Below are positions 36,384 to 48,865 of a stretch of DNA of 64,000 bases, piece by piece (the first letter of the stretch is position 1; every line of letters begins with the position of its first letter). The stretch comes from Rotaria sordida. Lineage: Eukaryota > Rotifera > Eurotatoria > Philodinida > Philodinidae. Made by a program: the position numbers and the translations under genes. Below the pieces are notes generated by a model that saw only the letters and a program-made list of their open reading frames with translations, searched no databases and was not told the DNA's origin. The DNA lies in NCBI GenBank assembly GCA_905250125.1, contig CAJNOL010001004.1:1-64000 (forward strand). Reading direction: 5' to 3'.

Positions 36384-37614
36384 ATAATAAAGAACGAAAC
36401 CTAATTAGAATTACTGAATTATTATTTGGAAAACACTTTTCTTTCAATCGCTATGAATTAGATGTGAAAAGTTATGCAATTAAATTACACATGATAACTC
36501 AGAATTTCAATCGATCAATCTTATTCACTAATGCTAGGTTGTTAAAATTTTTAAAGAAAATATCTTTTTGCAAAGCTTTAGAACATATTGATTCTCTTCA
36601 GTTTGCTTTGTGCCTCTCAATTACTTTCTGTAGCATAAAAATGAAGCAGAAATTTTGATAAATACTATCTCTCATGTAGAACTCTTACAATAATTTCAAC
36701 TAATAATATATCAGTAGAACTTTCTGCAAGTATTAATTATCACTCACTAATTTCAAATGTGTCGGAAAGTACGATTAAATTTGAAAACGTAGTTCTCGTA
36801 ACATATATTATCTGAATCAAGTTGGAAAGATTTTTGAAATCTAATTACATTGAATCTCGATTAGAGTTGTTCAAGATACTCTATTCTCAATCATTGATCG
36901 ATATTTCAATGTACTCTCGGAATTATGGCTTATTGAAAAACTATTTTTGAAAATAAAATTCAAAAATGTACATGGTTGCTATGTTCAACTAAGTCAGCAT
37001 ATGTGTAGCTATTAGCAAGCTGTGGATTCAAGTTTTTGTGAACTCGGACCCGATCCGTCTCAGATCCGAGTTTTTTTTTTCTGCCAATATCTGTCATCCT
37101 CTGTGTACATGNNNNNNNNNNCCGTCATTGAAAATCGTCAAACCAAAAGTAACACTAAAATCTTCAGCTGTATAGAACAGTTTTAGTGTGTATTCATGTA
37201 AACGAGATTAATCAAGGATATGTTCTATACAATCAATGTAGGGAGATACGAATCTACAAAAAAGTGGACTCAGGCCGGACGAGCTCTACCCACAACTCCT
37301 TAGTAGCTTTACAAGCAAAATATAGCGATTAATGAACGTCTAGCAGAAAGACTAATGACATATTTTTGTGATAGAGTCTGTAATACTATGACTAGCGACA
37401 TGTTCTATTTTAGTATGTACTAGCTCTCTCTCATGTTACCTATAAAATCAAAAAGAGAGGTATAGTTTATCCAAATGATGGTTGTTATTCTCATCGTAAT
37501 AAAAAAATTTCATCATGAGCTTTGAACAAAAACTAACTGCATATTACCGTATGATAAATTATTTTATATAAATGAATAAAACATAAACTTTGAAAATAAG
37601 AAAACATTCGAATA
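36384..37614. other. Intergenic region with assembly gap
   Basis: The overlapping open frame 36356-36658 shows no family similarity. Two partial GAGCCC-type repeat pieces (about 37026-37070 and 37263-37300) lie either side of the 10-N gap, so one repeat may have been broken or collapsed there. Confidence 0.6.
37112..37121. other. Assembly gap (10 N)
   Basis: Ten consecutive N; the true gap length is unknown. Confidence 0.99.
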
Positions 37615-38295
37615 CTAATCATTGTTCGTCTTTTCAGAGTTTTTATTTTTTTTCGAACTAAATAAACGTCGAAATAGTCCAATTGGTTGTCGATATATAT
37701 ATTGTTGAAGAATTTTATCTTTATTTGATTCATTAAATGGTTCTAACTGATCATTATCTTGAATTTCCATCCAACCATAAATTTTATGTTTATCATCAAT
37801 ATAATAAAGACCATTTTCAAATCTTAATGATTCTCGACGAGCATAATCACCTGACCAATAATTATATAAATTATTCTGTTCAGCAATATGAACATAACCT
37901 GGTACAACATCAGTAATAATAGCTACATGTCCAAAAGGCATCTGTCGACTACGAGTATAAATAAGTAAGGAATCTTTTTTCGGTGGTTCTTCAGAACCAT
38001 TAGCAACTGGACGTAAGGAAAATTGTTGACCATCAGTAACTCGTTCAACATATGGTACATCAGTCCAAATATTACAAGCACATGGAATATCTCGAAATGT
38101 ACAACTTTTACGCATTAATAACCATCGACGAGCAAATTCCACACATTGCCATTGATAACCAGTATGAATTCCATGAATATAATGACGACTTATATTAAAT
38201 ATACTACTATTTCTGTTTGAATAAGCTGGAACATTTGTTGATGCAATTCCTTCAATTTCATTCAATGGAACATGATTGTTTGTTGCACGTGCCAT
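37615..38295 (-). CDS. CHAP-domain amidase, glutathionylspermidine amidase-like
   Basis: Single-exon, 226 aa. It matches the N-terminal amidase half of bacterial glutathionylspermidine synthetase/amidase and of trypanothione synthetases, which cleaves the glutathione-spermidine amide bond. Catalytic Cys51 (GYQWQCVEFARRWL), His123 (PFGHVAIITDV) and Asn141 (HIAEQN) are all present in the expected order. The ATP-grasp synthetase half is absent, so if active it would only hydrolyse. No signal peptide is seen; a basic, Lys/Asn-rich tail closes the protein. The lack of introns and the bacterial/kinetoplastid family distribution suggest horizontal origin, as reported for related genes in bdelloids. 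Codon use resembles the neighbours, so any transfer is old. Confidence 0.85.
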   Translation of the reverse strand: MARATNNHVPLNEIEGIASTNVPAYSNRNSSIFNISRHYIHGIHTGYQWQCVEFARRWLLMRKSCTFRDIPCACNIWTDVPYVERVTDGQQFSLRPVANGSEEPPKKDSLLIYTRSRQMPFGHVAIITDVVPGYVHIAEQNNLYNYWSGDYARRESLRFENGLYYIDDKHKIYGWMEIQDNDQLEPFNESNKDKILQQYIYRQPIGLFRRLFSSKKNKNSEKTNND

Positions 38296-40932
38296 TGTAT
38301 ACCCTCTTTAAAAATAAACAAATAAATAAATAGTTTCAATAAAAAAAAAATTTAACAAAATCTTCTCAAGATTAAAATAATAAATTGAATGTTAATCCTC
38401 TAATTCTTGTTCTCATATAGCATAACATCTCATTTATCTATCTGAAGATAAAATAATGACTTATCTCTTAGAGTTTACAATTCTATTCAAAATAAAATAT
38501 CGAAAACATATATATATATATATATGTCTGTTTTTAATAATGATCATTTTTGATTTTTTGTTTTGTATACATACATGTCGCAACTTGATGAATCACTGAT
38601 TTCTATTGGCTTGTTTTTATTTAATCGTTTTTCTTCATCACCTCTGATTTTATGCAACTCTTATAGTAGATCGTCAAAGTACATTTTTTTAGATACAATC
38701 AAGAGAACTGATACAGACGAAAAAAAACGTAACAATGACAATGCAATCTTTATTATGTATGACTCATTTTTTTTCTGTTTTGCATTGCCATAGCGAATAA
38801 GTTACAAACCATAAAAGCAAACTAAAATGATTGTGTTGAAGAAATGATACTGACGCATTTTTATTTTGGCTGATAGTTTTAAAAATTTGAATTTAATTGT
38901 TTTAATAAAAAACTAAAGTTTAAATGAATATCTAAGCGTACAATTTTTGGTTATAGTTAATTGCTCTTGAACAGTATTTTATGTACTAATTTTAGATTTC
39001 TATAATGTCCTATTAAAATTTATCATATTACCTACATTATACATTATGTAAATAATATGTTGAAATCTAATCCCAAAAAAATAAGAAAAATTCTCGAGAA
39101 TTGAGGAAAATATAATAATATTTTTTTTGTATAATTGATGTAATTCTTATTTAATAATAAAGATATAGCAAAAATCGTTAGTTCTTCATCGACTAAAATT
39201 TATTAAGTACTTAATATTCAAGGGAGCTTAAATTTTATGGAAGAAGATCTTTTTATGAAGACTGCACACGAATAAATTTTATCTGTGCAAGACTTCAATT
39301 TTCTGAACTTTGAGTTTTTCTTTTAATAAGGTAAAAAAAATTCTTGTTGAAGAAATTTTTCTAATTCACAATTGTTGATCTAAGGGATACTCATTATGAA
39401 TTAATCAAATTGTATAATTAACGAGCATCAAAAGATCCTTTGTTTCCAGGAAGTTTTCTTTACTTCTCTTTTATTCACTTGATTCGTCATCTAACTTATT
39501 TTTTTCACCCATTTGGACATTCACAGCAGAGGTCGCGCTTTAACGGTAATTTTTATAAGAAAAAACATTCAAAAATTAGTTTATATCTCCAAATATACTC
39601 TCAAATATTTATTCAATAACTTTTTTTTCAAGGCATGATAAGGTATGAGTGTGGGTGTTACTGTTCTCATTGACCCACACCCTCTTCATATATTTATGTA
39701 TTGTTCTCGAATGAATGACATGTATATTTATGTACAACAATTAATCATCATTTAGCATGACAAAAGCTAATCAATGTATTGGCGTATGTGTTAGATAATG
39801 TCAATCGTATTTTCATATATTTTTCATGTTGATTTTCTTAGACCACTAAGCTACAGTGCACTAAGACAATGATTATGTAATTTGAAATGGATACCTGAGT
39901 TAGCTGTTCAATGGCAAGAATTTTATGAAAATGTTACGCGTCTATCCTTTTATGGTCGATCAAGACAATTTCAGAATCAAATACTTCAAGGCATTCCGAC
40001 ATATAAAGATTTGCAACCTGATATATGCCCAAAATCAGCTGAATATCAACAAACATTTAACGTTGTCCTAATATTTATTCCTTTTTTAATGAAAATATTT
40101 TACATGTAATATAACTCTTGTGAAAATTTTGAATTTTAATAAAAAAATAAAACGTTTCGTACAATAACGAAATGCATAAATATTTATAAGTAATTATTGA
40201 CAAACTATATCCTTTATATCGACCAATCGAATTCGAAGTTAATATCAATCAATTAGATTATCTAGTGACAAAGTAGAAAAAAACGTTTATCACACTAAAT
40301 ATTCAATATCTAATTTATCATTTAATTCGATGGATGTTTACTATTTATATTAGACAACAAATAAAAGGAGGGCTGACGGTTTGTAGAGAAATCACATCAA
40401 TTGAGTTTTAATGATCTATTCGTATAGAAATAAAGAAGATGATGATAGAAACGATTTTTTTTGACGACTTTTATTTTGGGTCAAAATGGAAGCCCTACCC
40501 GATCCCCTCGGAGCTGCTTCAAAAAATAAGTTGACAAATAAAATTTGTCAAAAAGTTTTGAAACATACATCGATCAATACCATTTTTTATACTGATTCTG
40601 AATATTCTATCTATTTTGATAGAAAGGATGATTATTATGACGAAAATCGTTGAATACCGGTCAAAAAGTGACGTGCTGTGCATATTCGAACAAAATTTTC
40701 TTGACTTCGAACATATTCGCAGCTTTTCTTCCTTACAATTTATACATAGACTTGTAGTCTATGAAAGGTTCTATCGATTGTTATAGAACTCAAAATGAGT
40801 AATAATGAATAATTTTCCTACGCAAACTAAAATCATCTAAAAAATATAATCTCTAGTTATTCATCTTTTATTAAGAATAAAAATATATGTATTCAAAGTA
40901 AAAAAAAAAATGAAAATTAAAGTTGCATCTGT
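38296..40932. other. Intergenic region upstream of the CHAP gene and downstream of U-box/vWA/Hint
   Basis: AT-rich, with a TA run at about 38508-38526 and TGTGGG hairpin 3 at 39648-39684. An open frame at 39882-40109 (WIPELAVQWQEFYENVTRLSF) has protein-like composition but no recognised family and no neighbouring exons; it may be a gene fragment. Confidence 0.5.
39648..39684. repeat. TGTGGG hairpin 3
   Basis: AGTGTGGGT and ACCCACACCCT face each other across a 16-bp loop, the same core as hairpin 1. Confidence 0.75.
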
Positions 40933-43900
40933 TTATTGAACCGATATTTGTTGTTGATATTGTCCATCAATTAATCGTAAACCACTAACTAAACCAGTTT
41001 TTTTGTTACGTATTAATGTATTTTGAGTAATTTCGATTATTCCAGTATTATTTTGTTCATAGTCAAGTTGATGTAAATCTTCAATTACACGTTGAGTACC
41101 ATAATAAGCATGTCGTACTACATCATCTTTGAATCCATGACCTAGAGTAACACATTCAATATCATTAACAAACATTGTATGGCCTTGATCAAGAGCAAAA
41201 TTATAAACTTCTTCACAAGAAATTTCAGTAGGAGCAGAGACAAGTGAACAAGGCATAATCCATTGTTGATTGACACGAATAGGATGCCAAGCAGTGATAA
41301 TAAGACCATTGTCAAGCTAGAAAAAAATAAAAATTCAAGTACAAAATTAACAAATTTATATATGTTCTTTGTTGATATAATGAAATTGTGGATAGAAATA
41401 AAATTATACTTACTACAACCATCTTTGCTTTTTTATTTTGACATTTCGTTTTAACAACATAATTGACCATTCCTCCATGTGGTGCTATTCTATCACCTGG
41501 TTGAACATATTTTATTAACTTAGTAGTTCCATTCATTAAACGTACTGTGCATCCACCATAAAAACATCCACCATCAGCATTATAAAAGACTGACATATCT
41601 ATTGGAGCACCAGTTTGTTGTGAAGGTTTTGGAGCAGGTAAAGCACAGAATATAGTATCCATTTCATCACGTATTGTTGAAAAGAGATTGCCTTGTCCAT
41701 AATTTTGGACACCTGGATCTTTAAAATTGTTACAATATTGAAGGAGATGTGCACCTAAAAGAAAAGATTTATCGATAGATAATTTTAGTAAATTTTGAAG
41801 TATCTGTTTTTTTCAATGTATAAAATAAAATAGTTTTTGAATAATTTTAATGAACTTACGAGTTATACTAGGTAAAAAATGTATGCCCCATTTTTTAAAC
41901 CAATCTTTGTTTGCGAGAGCTTCTTGTATTTGTCCGGTTAAGTCTGCCAATAAATCTTTAACAAATTGATCATTTTTATCGGAATATATTTTCATTTCTT
42001 CCTCTAATTGTTTAAGTCGATTCATTGCTGCTTCAGATTGTTCATTTGTAGTCGTTAAATCGTTACGTAGTGGACGCATTGCTTCTAATGCAGTTCGTAC
42101 ACATTGAACAAATTGAAGACGAAATTTATGTTGAGCTAGAAGATGAAGATCAGTTTGTTGAGGAGACGTGTTAATATTGAATTTGATTGATTTCTTTTTT
42201 TCAAGTAATGTATCATAAACTAATGTAAAATTACAATTTTGAAATGATTGATAAGAAAGAGGAATAAGTAAATCTTTGCTTTGACCAAAAGTAATCGAAC
42301 CCAAATCAAACACTGTATCATGACCAGTAATCACTGTTGAATACCAACGTGTATAATCAGACGGTTCAATTTTTTGACCATGAACGCATATCTAGAATAA
42401 TATGGATGTGATACTATTGACCAGGGGCGACACGATCGGGAAGAATGGAAGTTATCCTTCTGCTCCGAAAAATTTTGACTGGAGCTTTCTCCAGATTTGA
42501 AAACTTTGGTGGATCAATTTTCTCCGATTTTGGTGAAATATATTAGACAGCTTTTTCTGAGCTTGAAGAAAATCCAAATTTGAAGAATATTATTACGCAA
42601 TTTTCTCTAATTGTTAAGATTTTTTTGAACGGCAGCAACTAACTTAAGTTCAGAAAAGACTGAGAAATCATCAATAGAGACAAGAGAAAAGTTTTTGACC
42701 CTTTCCCCGATTTTTGGATTGGTCTTTACTTGCTTCGACTCCTTCGTGTCATCCCTACTTTTGACTTTTTCTATTGACTTGACGCTTGATAAATTTTTAT
42801 ATATTTTTTTAAGATCAAGATTAAAATGTTATTTTTCCATAAAATAAAAGAAGATTTAGTCGAATAGCTTTATCATTTTGTATGCAACACGATCTATAAG
42901 GAGGGCTGAAGTCTAAGAATAAAAAACTGGACTCTCCATAGATCATGAGAAACACTAGTCAGAGACCACCATAGACACCTTATAGGAACACTCCCTCATA
43001 ACATCTAGAGCCCATTGGGTTGGTCCCGAACTCAGTCGGATTCGGATCCAAAAATTTTGGATCCGGCGGGCTCTAATCGTCTGAGAAATGTGTAGGGTGT
43101 ACTAGTCACCGAATGCAAAAAAAAACAGAAAAAAGTCTCTCGTACCTTCGGGGCGACTATCTAATTCCAATTAGAAAATTATATTAAAAGTATCAAAGTA
43201 CGGCTTCATTGGATCCGAAAATTTTGATTCCGACAGGCTTTGTTCATGTCACAGACTGTATATGAATAACACCTCCTTATAACATATGGACTATTTCCTT
43301 ATTAAGTTAACGGATGATAAAGAAATGTGTCTCAAAATAGATTGACTACTTTTGTTTTTGAGTAGTCTCTGAGAAAACTGTATCGATATTTTCTATGGCA
43401 TTGAAATGAAAATTTATTGACTCATGAACATATTCAGTTAAGTTCAATGTTAATTATTACCTGTACATTCGTTGCCACTGTAGCCAATAATGTAGCCATA
43501 GCATTGACAAAAATTGTTCCTACAAATGATCCATCAGGGATAAATGCATATGTACCCGCATTTCCTAATATGGCGATATCTTCAAGAAGTTTACTATCCA
43601 ATTCATATCCGAAACCAAAAGTATTGATTGTACATGTAAAATGAGTCTTCTTCTTCAATTTTTCTAATGTTGGTAAATAACCACGTGGTGGTTCAATATT
43701 AGGACAACCGTCAGTAAGAAGAAAAAGAGCCGAATTACTTCCAACAGCTCTTTGACCTTTCGCTAGAATGTCAAGGCCAGTTCGAAGGCCATCCCATAAA
43801 TTTGTTTGACCATTATCCTGGATAATAATAATATATATAAATCATTTGAATAGAAATTATTTTCGATTTGAAATTTGATTAATAAAACGTTTAATATTTT

Positions 43901-44743
43901 TCTAACTGTATTTTATAAATATAACACACTTCTTTAGAATTATTAGTTAAAAATTTTTATGATCAAGCTCATCTCGTTTTAAACAATTCTCAAAAGATTT
44001 AAACAAAATGTTTCTATTGAATAATCAAATTATCCATTGAGAATTTTGAGTCATTAGTAGTAATGATGTAAAATATTCAATTTATCTTGAAAGTTTTTTT
44101 TTTTCAGACTTTTCTTAAAAAATAGATCACGAACCTCTAATCTTTCTAAAGCAGCTAAAGCACTTGATTTTCCATCTTGATCCATTTTTGTTAATTGAAA
44201 CAAAACTGTAGCACTATTTGCAAATGATACGAGTGATAAACGATCTTGTGGTTCAAGTGAATGTATAATTGTTTTTATTGCATGTTTAACTAAATCTAAT
44301 TGTGATAGACCAAATTTTTCATTAGCATCATTTTGAATCTCAGCTTGTACAGCCATAGAACCTGATGTATCCACAACACAACATACATCACATGGAGAAC
44401 GATTTGTATCTGGTGGTGGTTGAATTTTAATATGAACAAAACTATCAGAATAAATTCCTGAAACTGTCAGTTCAGAAGGTTTCAATTCTGTCAAAGGAGA
44501 AGAATTTCCTTGATCATTGGATTTTAGTGATTTACGATATTCATCTATGGCTGCTTTAAGAGCACGATTTGGACGAAGATCAGATGCTGAGAGAGGAGTA
44601 CGAGTAATTGGTGATGTACCATTTTGTCGAAGCCAACCTTCAATAGCTTGTCGTTCGTAACTATTACCATCAGGATCAATGACTGGATCTCTCATAAGTT
44701 CATGAGTGATTGGACAAATAAAAGTTTCTGATGGTTGAGCCAT
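40933..44743 (-). CDS. U-box / von Willebrand A / Hint (Vint) domain protein
   Basis: Five exons (minus order): 44743-44135, 43817-43461, 42391-41860, 41754-41414, 41316-40933; 740 aa. A U-box E3 domain (aa about 5-75: FICPITHELMRDPVIDPDGN, RQAIEGWL, PITRTPL) predicts E2 binding and ubiquitin transfer. Next is a vWA domain with an intact MIDAS motif (VVDTSGSM, Asp125; LFLLTDGCPN). A beta-rich/helical segment follows. The C-terminal Hedgehog/intein-type Hint domain starts at Cys563 (GGCFYGGCTVRLMNGTT). It has PGDRI and the T-x-x-H motif (LIITAWHPI, Thr621, His624). Both the nucleophile Cys and the block-B His are retained, so self-cleavage before Cys563 is plausible. vWA-Hint ('Vint') proteins are known in eukaryotes. 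Intron 2 (1068 bp) carries a hAT MITE and dispersed palindromes. Confidence 0.93.
42422..42757. mobile_element. hAT-type MITE in intron 2 of the U-box gene
   Basis: 336 bp. Terminal inverted repeats are CAGGGGCGACACG and CGTGTCATCCCTA (11 of 13 pair). It is flanked by 8-bp direct repeats CTATTGAC (42414-42421) and CTTTTGAC (42758-42765), 7 of 8 identical, as expected for hAT insertion. No coding capacity. Confidence 0.75.
43005..43076. repeat. Best copy of the dispersed GAGCCC palindrome family
   Basis: Begins TAGAGCCCATTGGGTTGGTC and ends CCGGCGGGCTCTA, with an inner GGATCCAAAAATTTTGGATCC palindrome. The outer arms (AGAGCCC / GGGCTCT) and inner palindrome form nested hairpins. A partial copy lies at about 43198-43245, and fragments near 7481-7506, 37026-37070 and 37263-37300. 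Confidence 0.8.
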
Positions 44744-47700
44744 TATACGTATTGATTTTTTTTTTCGATATATTGATGTTTGCGTCGTGTCTAAAAAAGA
44801 ATTTTGAATACTATTTCTCTATTACAAGACGTTTATATGCGAAATAAGCATCTGACACACGTTGTGAAATACTAAATGAGAAAGAATGAGTAACGCAGAA
44901 CAACAAAAATGCATTACTATGTTATTATTTTTTCGACCATATAAAGCTGTAATATGTAATCAAGAGCGTGTCATCAACGAAAGAAGAAAAAAAATCGAAC
45001 TGCGTCATCATATTTAATGTGTTGTTTCACCTTGCAAATACAAAAAAGAATTACCTTTTATGACGAAATAAGAAATTCGGTACTATTGCTATCGTTAAAC
45101 AAACAGAAGTGACATATGAAGGGTTTTTTTTTTCGTCGAACAGAATAATTCCAATAGATATGTGTAACAAGAATTGAATCACATATTTTAGAAATTTAAA
45201 TGAGATTTTAATACAAAGAAAAAAGTCTATTTTTGTTATTTAGTTTCATCTTTGTTCGTGGAATGAGTTTCTAGGATATTCATGATAGTTAGAAATATCC
45301 GCGTATTACGTATTAGAATTCTCCAACATATTCCATGGGATTTTCCCAATATGACGTATTGAAATTTTCTCACCGTATTATCTTACGTCATATAGGGAAT
45401 TTTCCCAATCTGTTCTTACATATATATATATAATCGTGTTCGTTCTACTCTAGCGTAGTCTGATATTACATTCGTTATTTGATGCTCTAATTGATCCCTT
45501 TCTATTTCCTCTTCTTTTATTATTCTTCTGTTTGTCATCATAACCAAGATATCACTAATAAATTGAACTCATATAAAATCACCAAAATGTACAATCTTAA
45601 ATTTGTACTAAACGCTTTTATCATGCATCAATGAGTGATAAATCTCAAATTGATCATAATTTTGAAATATATGGATCAAAATTATTATAAATTTCAATTC
45701 TTGAAAATTTCTACGAATTTGAACTGATATAAATGTACTTGTCTGTTCCTTTTAATCTTATCATTGCAAGAATAGCTAAGAAATTAGAAATTTACTGTCT
45801 TGAAAAGTAAATGTGAGGATAATGGTCATAGTGTGCATTTTTCAAATGGTAGGCGGACATATAGCTTTCTTGCTTGAAAACAGACTTCTTTGCTCAGAAA
45901 TGATTGAATATGATGCAGAAAAGCATTTTAAGAAGAGAAAAACCAGCACGCCGTAAGAGTGATGTTAAGTTTGAGGGTCATCGTAAGAGTACGTCGTTCG
46001 ATTGGAACGAATAGCCGCTGTTACTACAACCAGGAAGATAGTAGTACTAGGGAAATAACATTTCTAGTTTTCTTATCTTTGATTTCTGTTTTTCTGTTGT
46101 TCATCATAGGTTATTTTGATCAAAAATCATAAATCAACAACCAAAGATTTAGTGAAAATTAGTAACAATTTGAGATTTTCCACGACTTCTCGTGCATCCA
46201 ATTTATTATAACACTTCATAGTCATCAAAATAATTTTATCGTTTTATGAGATATAAATGTCATAGAATAGTGTTCTACACGAGTACGACTTTTCAAAACT
46301 AGACTCGGCTATCCTTACGTCCGAACCCAGATAGCTATACTCGGTACCCGGCCGAAGCTAACTAAGATGTGACAGGTACTTTGACAATCACAGTACGGTT
46401 TTCAAACTTTCATTTTATATTTAAAAAAATATACTATTTAGTTTATACCATAAACAGCAACAAAAAACCCTATGCTTTCATATCAATAAGCAGTTTGAAA
46501 AAGTAAAGATCTTTTGAAACATCGGGATTTCATCAATCATTGGGCAGAACCCGGTTATAAGACCATACCCGGAACCCGAACCAACGCATGTTTCGGGCCA
46601 GGCCAGATGCCAAGTATCAGATCCGGTTGCAGGGCAATATTATTGAATGAACATTAAATAGATATGTTGTATTTAGCTTCAACGAGTTAATGACATGACT
46701 AAATTCTAATATTTATTATCTTGCATTGTAACAAATGGGTATAGTATAAATAATGTATTTATATTCAAATAAAATGAATCTGTTTTATAATTGAGTATAG
46801 TTTATGAATCAATAACCAAAAAAACATTAATTAACATTCATAGTCTATATTATATGTAAATATGTTTGAGATTTGTTACTCTTGTTGTCTCCACAACGAT
46901 TATTCCTTGCTTATGGAAAGATAGATACTGTTAATTATCCATCATTCTATATTTAGTTGCTTTTTTCATGCATATAAATAAATGATAGAAAAGAACAATT
47001 CGAGTTTTAGATAAAAATCAACTTAAGCATATAAATAACAAAAAAAAAAGTACAAACAGCTGAAGGGTCTTAAAATACGATACGAACATTCAGAGAAATT
47101 AATTGAAGCTTAGATAAGACAATCCTACAGTTTAATCACATTAGTTCATTTCTAATCATGAATAATGTATTATCATATTATTGGAGATTTATTATTGAAC
47201 ATCATTATCTTAATTATTTTTATATGAGCAAATAAATAGAGAGTAACATTTCATATCAAGATAGTAGACTATGGAGAAATCTATTATTTATTAAATTATA
47301 TGAGATTATTTAAGAGAATACATTAATAAAATTTCAATCCATTTTAAAATTAAAATACGAATAGTTTCTTTTTGACACCTTACATATACTTCATTTATCT
47401 TATCTTCAATATATTTTGTAAAAAAAAACAAGCAAGTGAGAAAAAACCAGTTATTATCACAATATCTTATCTGATAAAATATGAAACTGTGAAGTAGATA
47501 TTATACCGAATATAATCTGACGAAATAATTCTTGTTCTGAGAAATGATATCGATATTTCTATATTGTTTGATTTTGCTTGGAAATTTTTTCTGCTATAGA
47601 AGATAATTTATATTGAAATAAAAATAAGTACAAGGCTTATTATTCATATTAACCGATTGACGTCATCGATATATATTTGACAAAACATAGCGCCAGCTTT

Positions 47701-48309
47701 ATTGTATTACCTGATCATTTGAGATTTGTTTTCTATACTTCAATGCATTGTTGAAATAATTTGAAATTAAGTATAGATTTAGAATTTTAAAATCATTCGG
47801 TCGACCATACAGTTTTCTTTATGACCGTGAATAACTACTGTTTAATGGGTTGTTTATACCATATTCTACTGGAGATTATGTAAAAATTTCAAGTTTAAAA
47901 GAACACATCTATAGGAAATCATGTTCTAGTATTTGTATTTTGTTATTTATTACGGTAGAATAGGAAGACTATCGTAAAATTGACAGTAAACAAGATTGGT
48001 TTTTTTTTACTGAAAAATACATATTTCGATACTGAATGAATGAGTATTGGAAATTTCATATTTTAGAGTAAAATATTTTGTGATAGATAGCACACCATCT
48101 AATATTGATTCACTGGTTATTGTACTTGTTAATGTAAAACCACAAGCATCAATAATTTAATGACATTCTTCATTTAATAAGCAACCGAACCATATCAAAA
48201 AAAAAAATTATATCGCGTTATTTGACTTCTTTATAAATCTTTAATAGATGTCAAAAATGAAAAAAAACAAACTTACGTTAAGTTGTATCTTTGTTAAAAA
48301 TTCTCATCG

Positions 48310-48865
48310 ACTCTAATGGATGATTGGAAGTTTTTTAGACAAGATATTTGTTCATTTTTGACTCATTAGAAAGTATTTCCAACAAGCAAAAGGCATGAGT
48401 TAGGACGCTGTTTTCGAATATGGGCTTACTAATTTCCTCTCAGATTTTTTCGGGAGTAAAGAATCTTTCAAAAGTTCACAAAATTAGCTGGATAGAAAAT
48501 TTTTTCACACACTCTTGTATTTTCACTATTGCGATTCGAAACTAAAAGTTGAGATCTGTATTTATATATCAACTGATAGATCAGAAGCTACCCTACAAAA
48601 TACATTATTTGACATCCTTTTTCAACTTGTTCGAAAGAGAACTTGCAGAGTAAACAAAGATCTCTTGGCTCACCATTAAAAATAATTTGTCAGGTCTTTC
48701 AAAAAGTTCTTCACTACTCTTGAACAAAAACAGATACAATATTTCTAACTTCATATTCGAAAACAGCAACCTCACTCATAGCTTTTGACTCATCGGAAAT
48801 ACTTTCTAGCAGATCAAAGATGAACAAACATCTTGTCTAAAAAAAATTTTCCGATGACTCGCTTA
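48310..48865. repeat. Foldback element in the gene-poor region
   Basis: Arms of about 110 bp or more. TTTAGACAAGATATTTGTTCAT (about 48334-48355), AGAAAGTATTTCC (about 48370) and CTGTTTTCGAATATG (about 48408) recur reverse-complemented at about 48817-48840, 48798 and 48753. The interior carries further weaker inverted similarity. Confidence 0.8.

Noticed and set aside
36356-36658. Extra 100-codon gene after the F-box block
   Set aside because: It overlaps the F-box frame and shows no domain; it may be degenerate coding remnant but cannot be supported.
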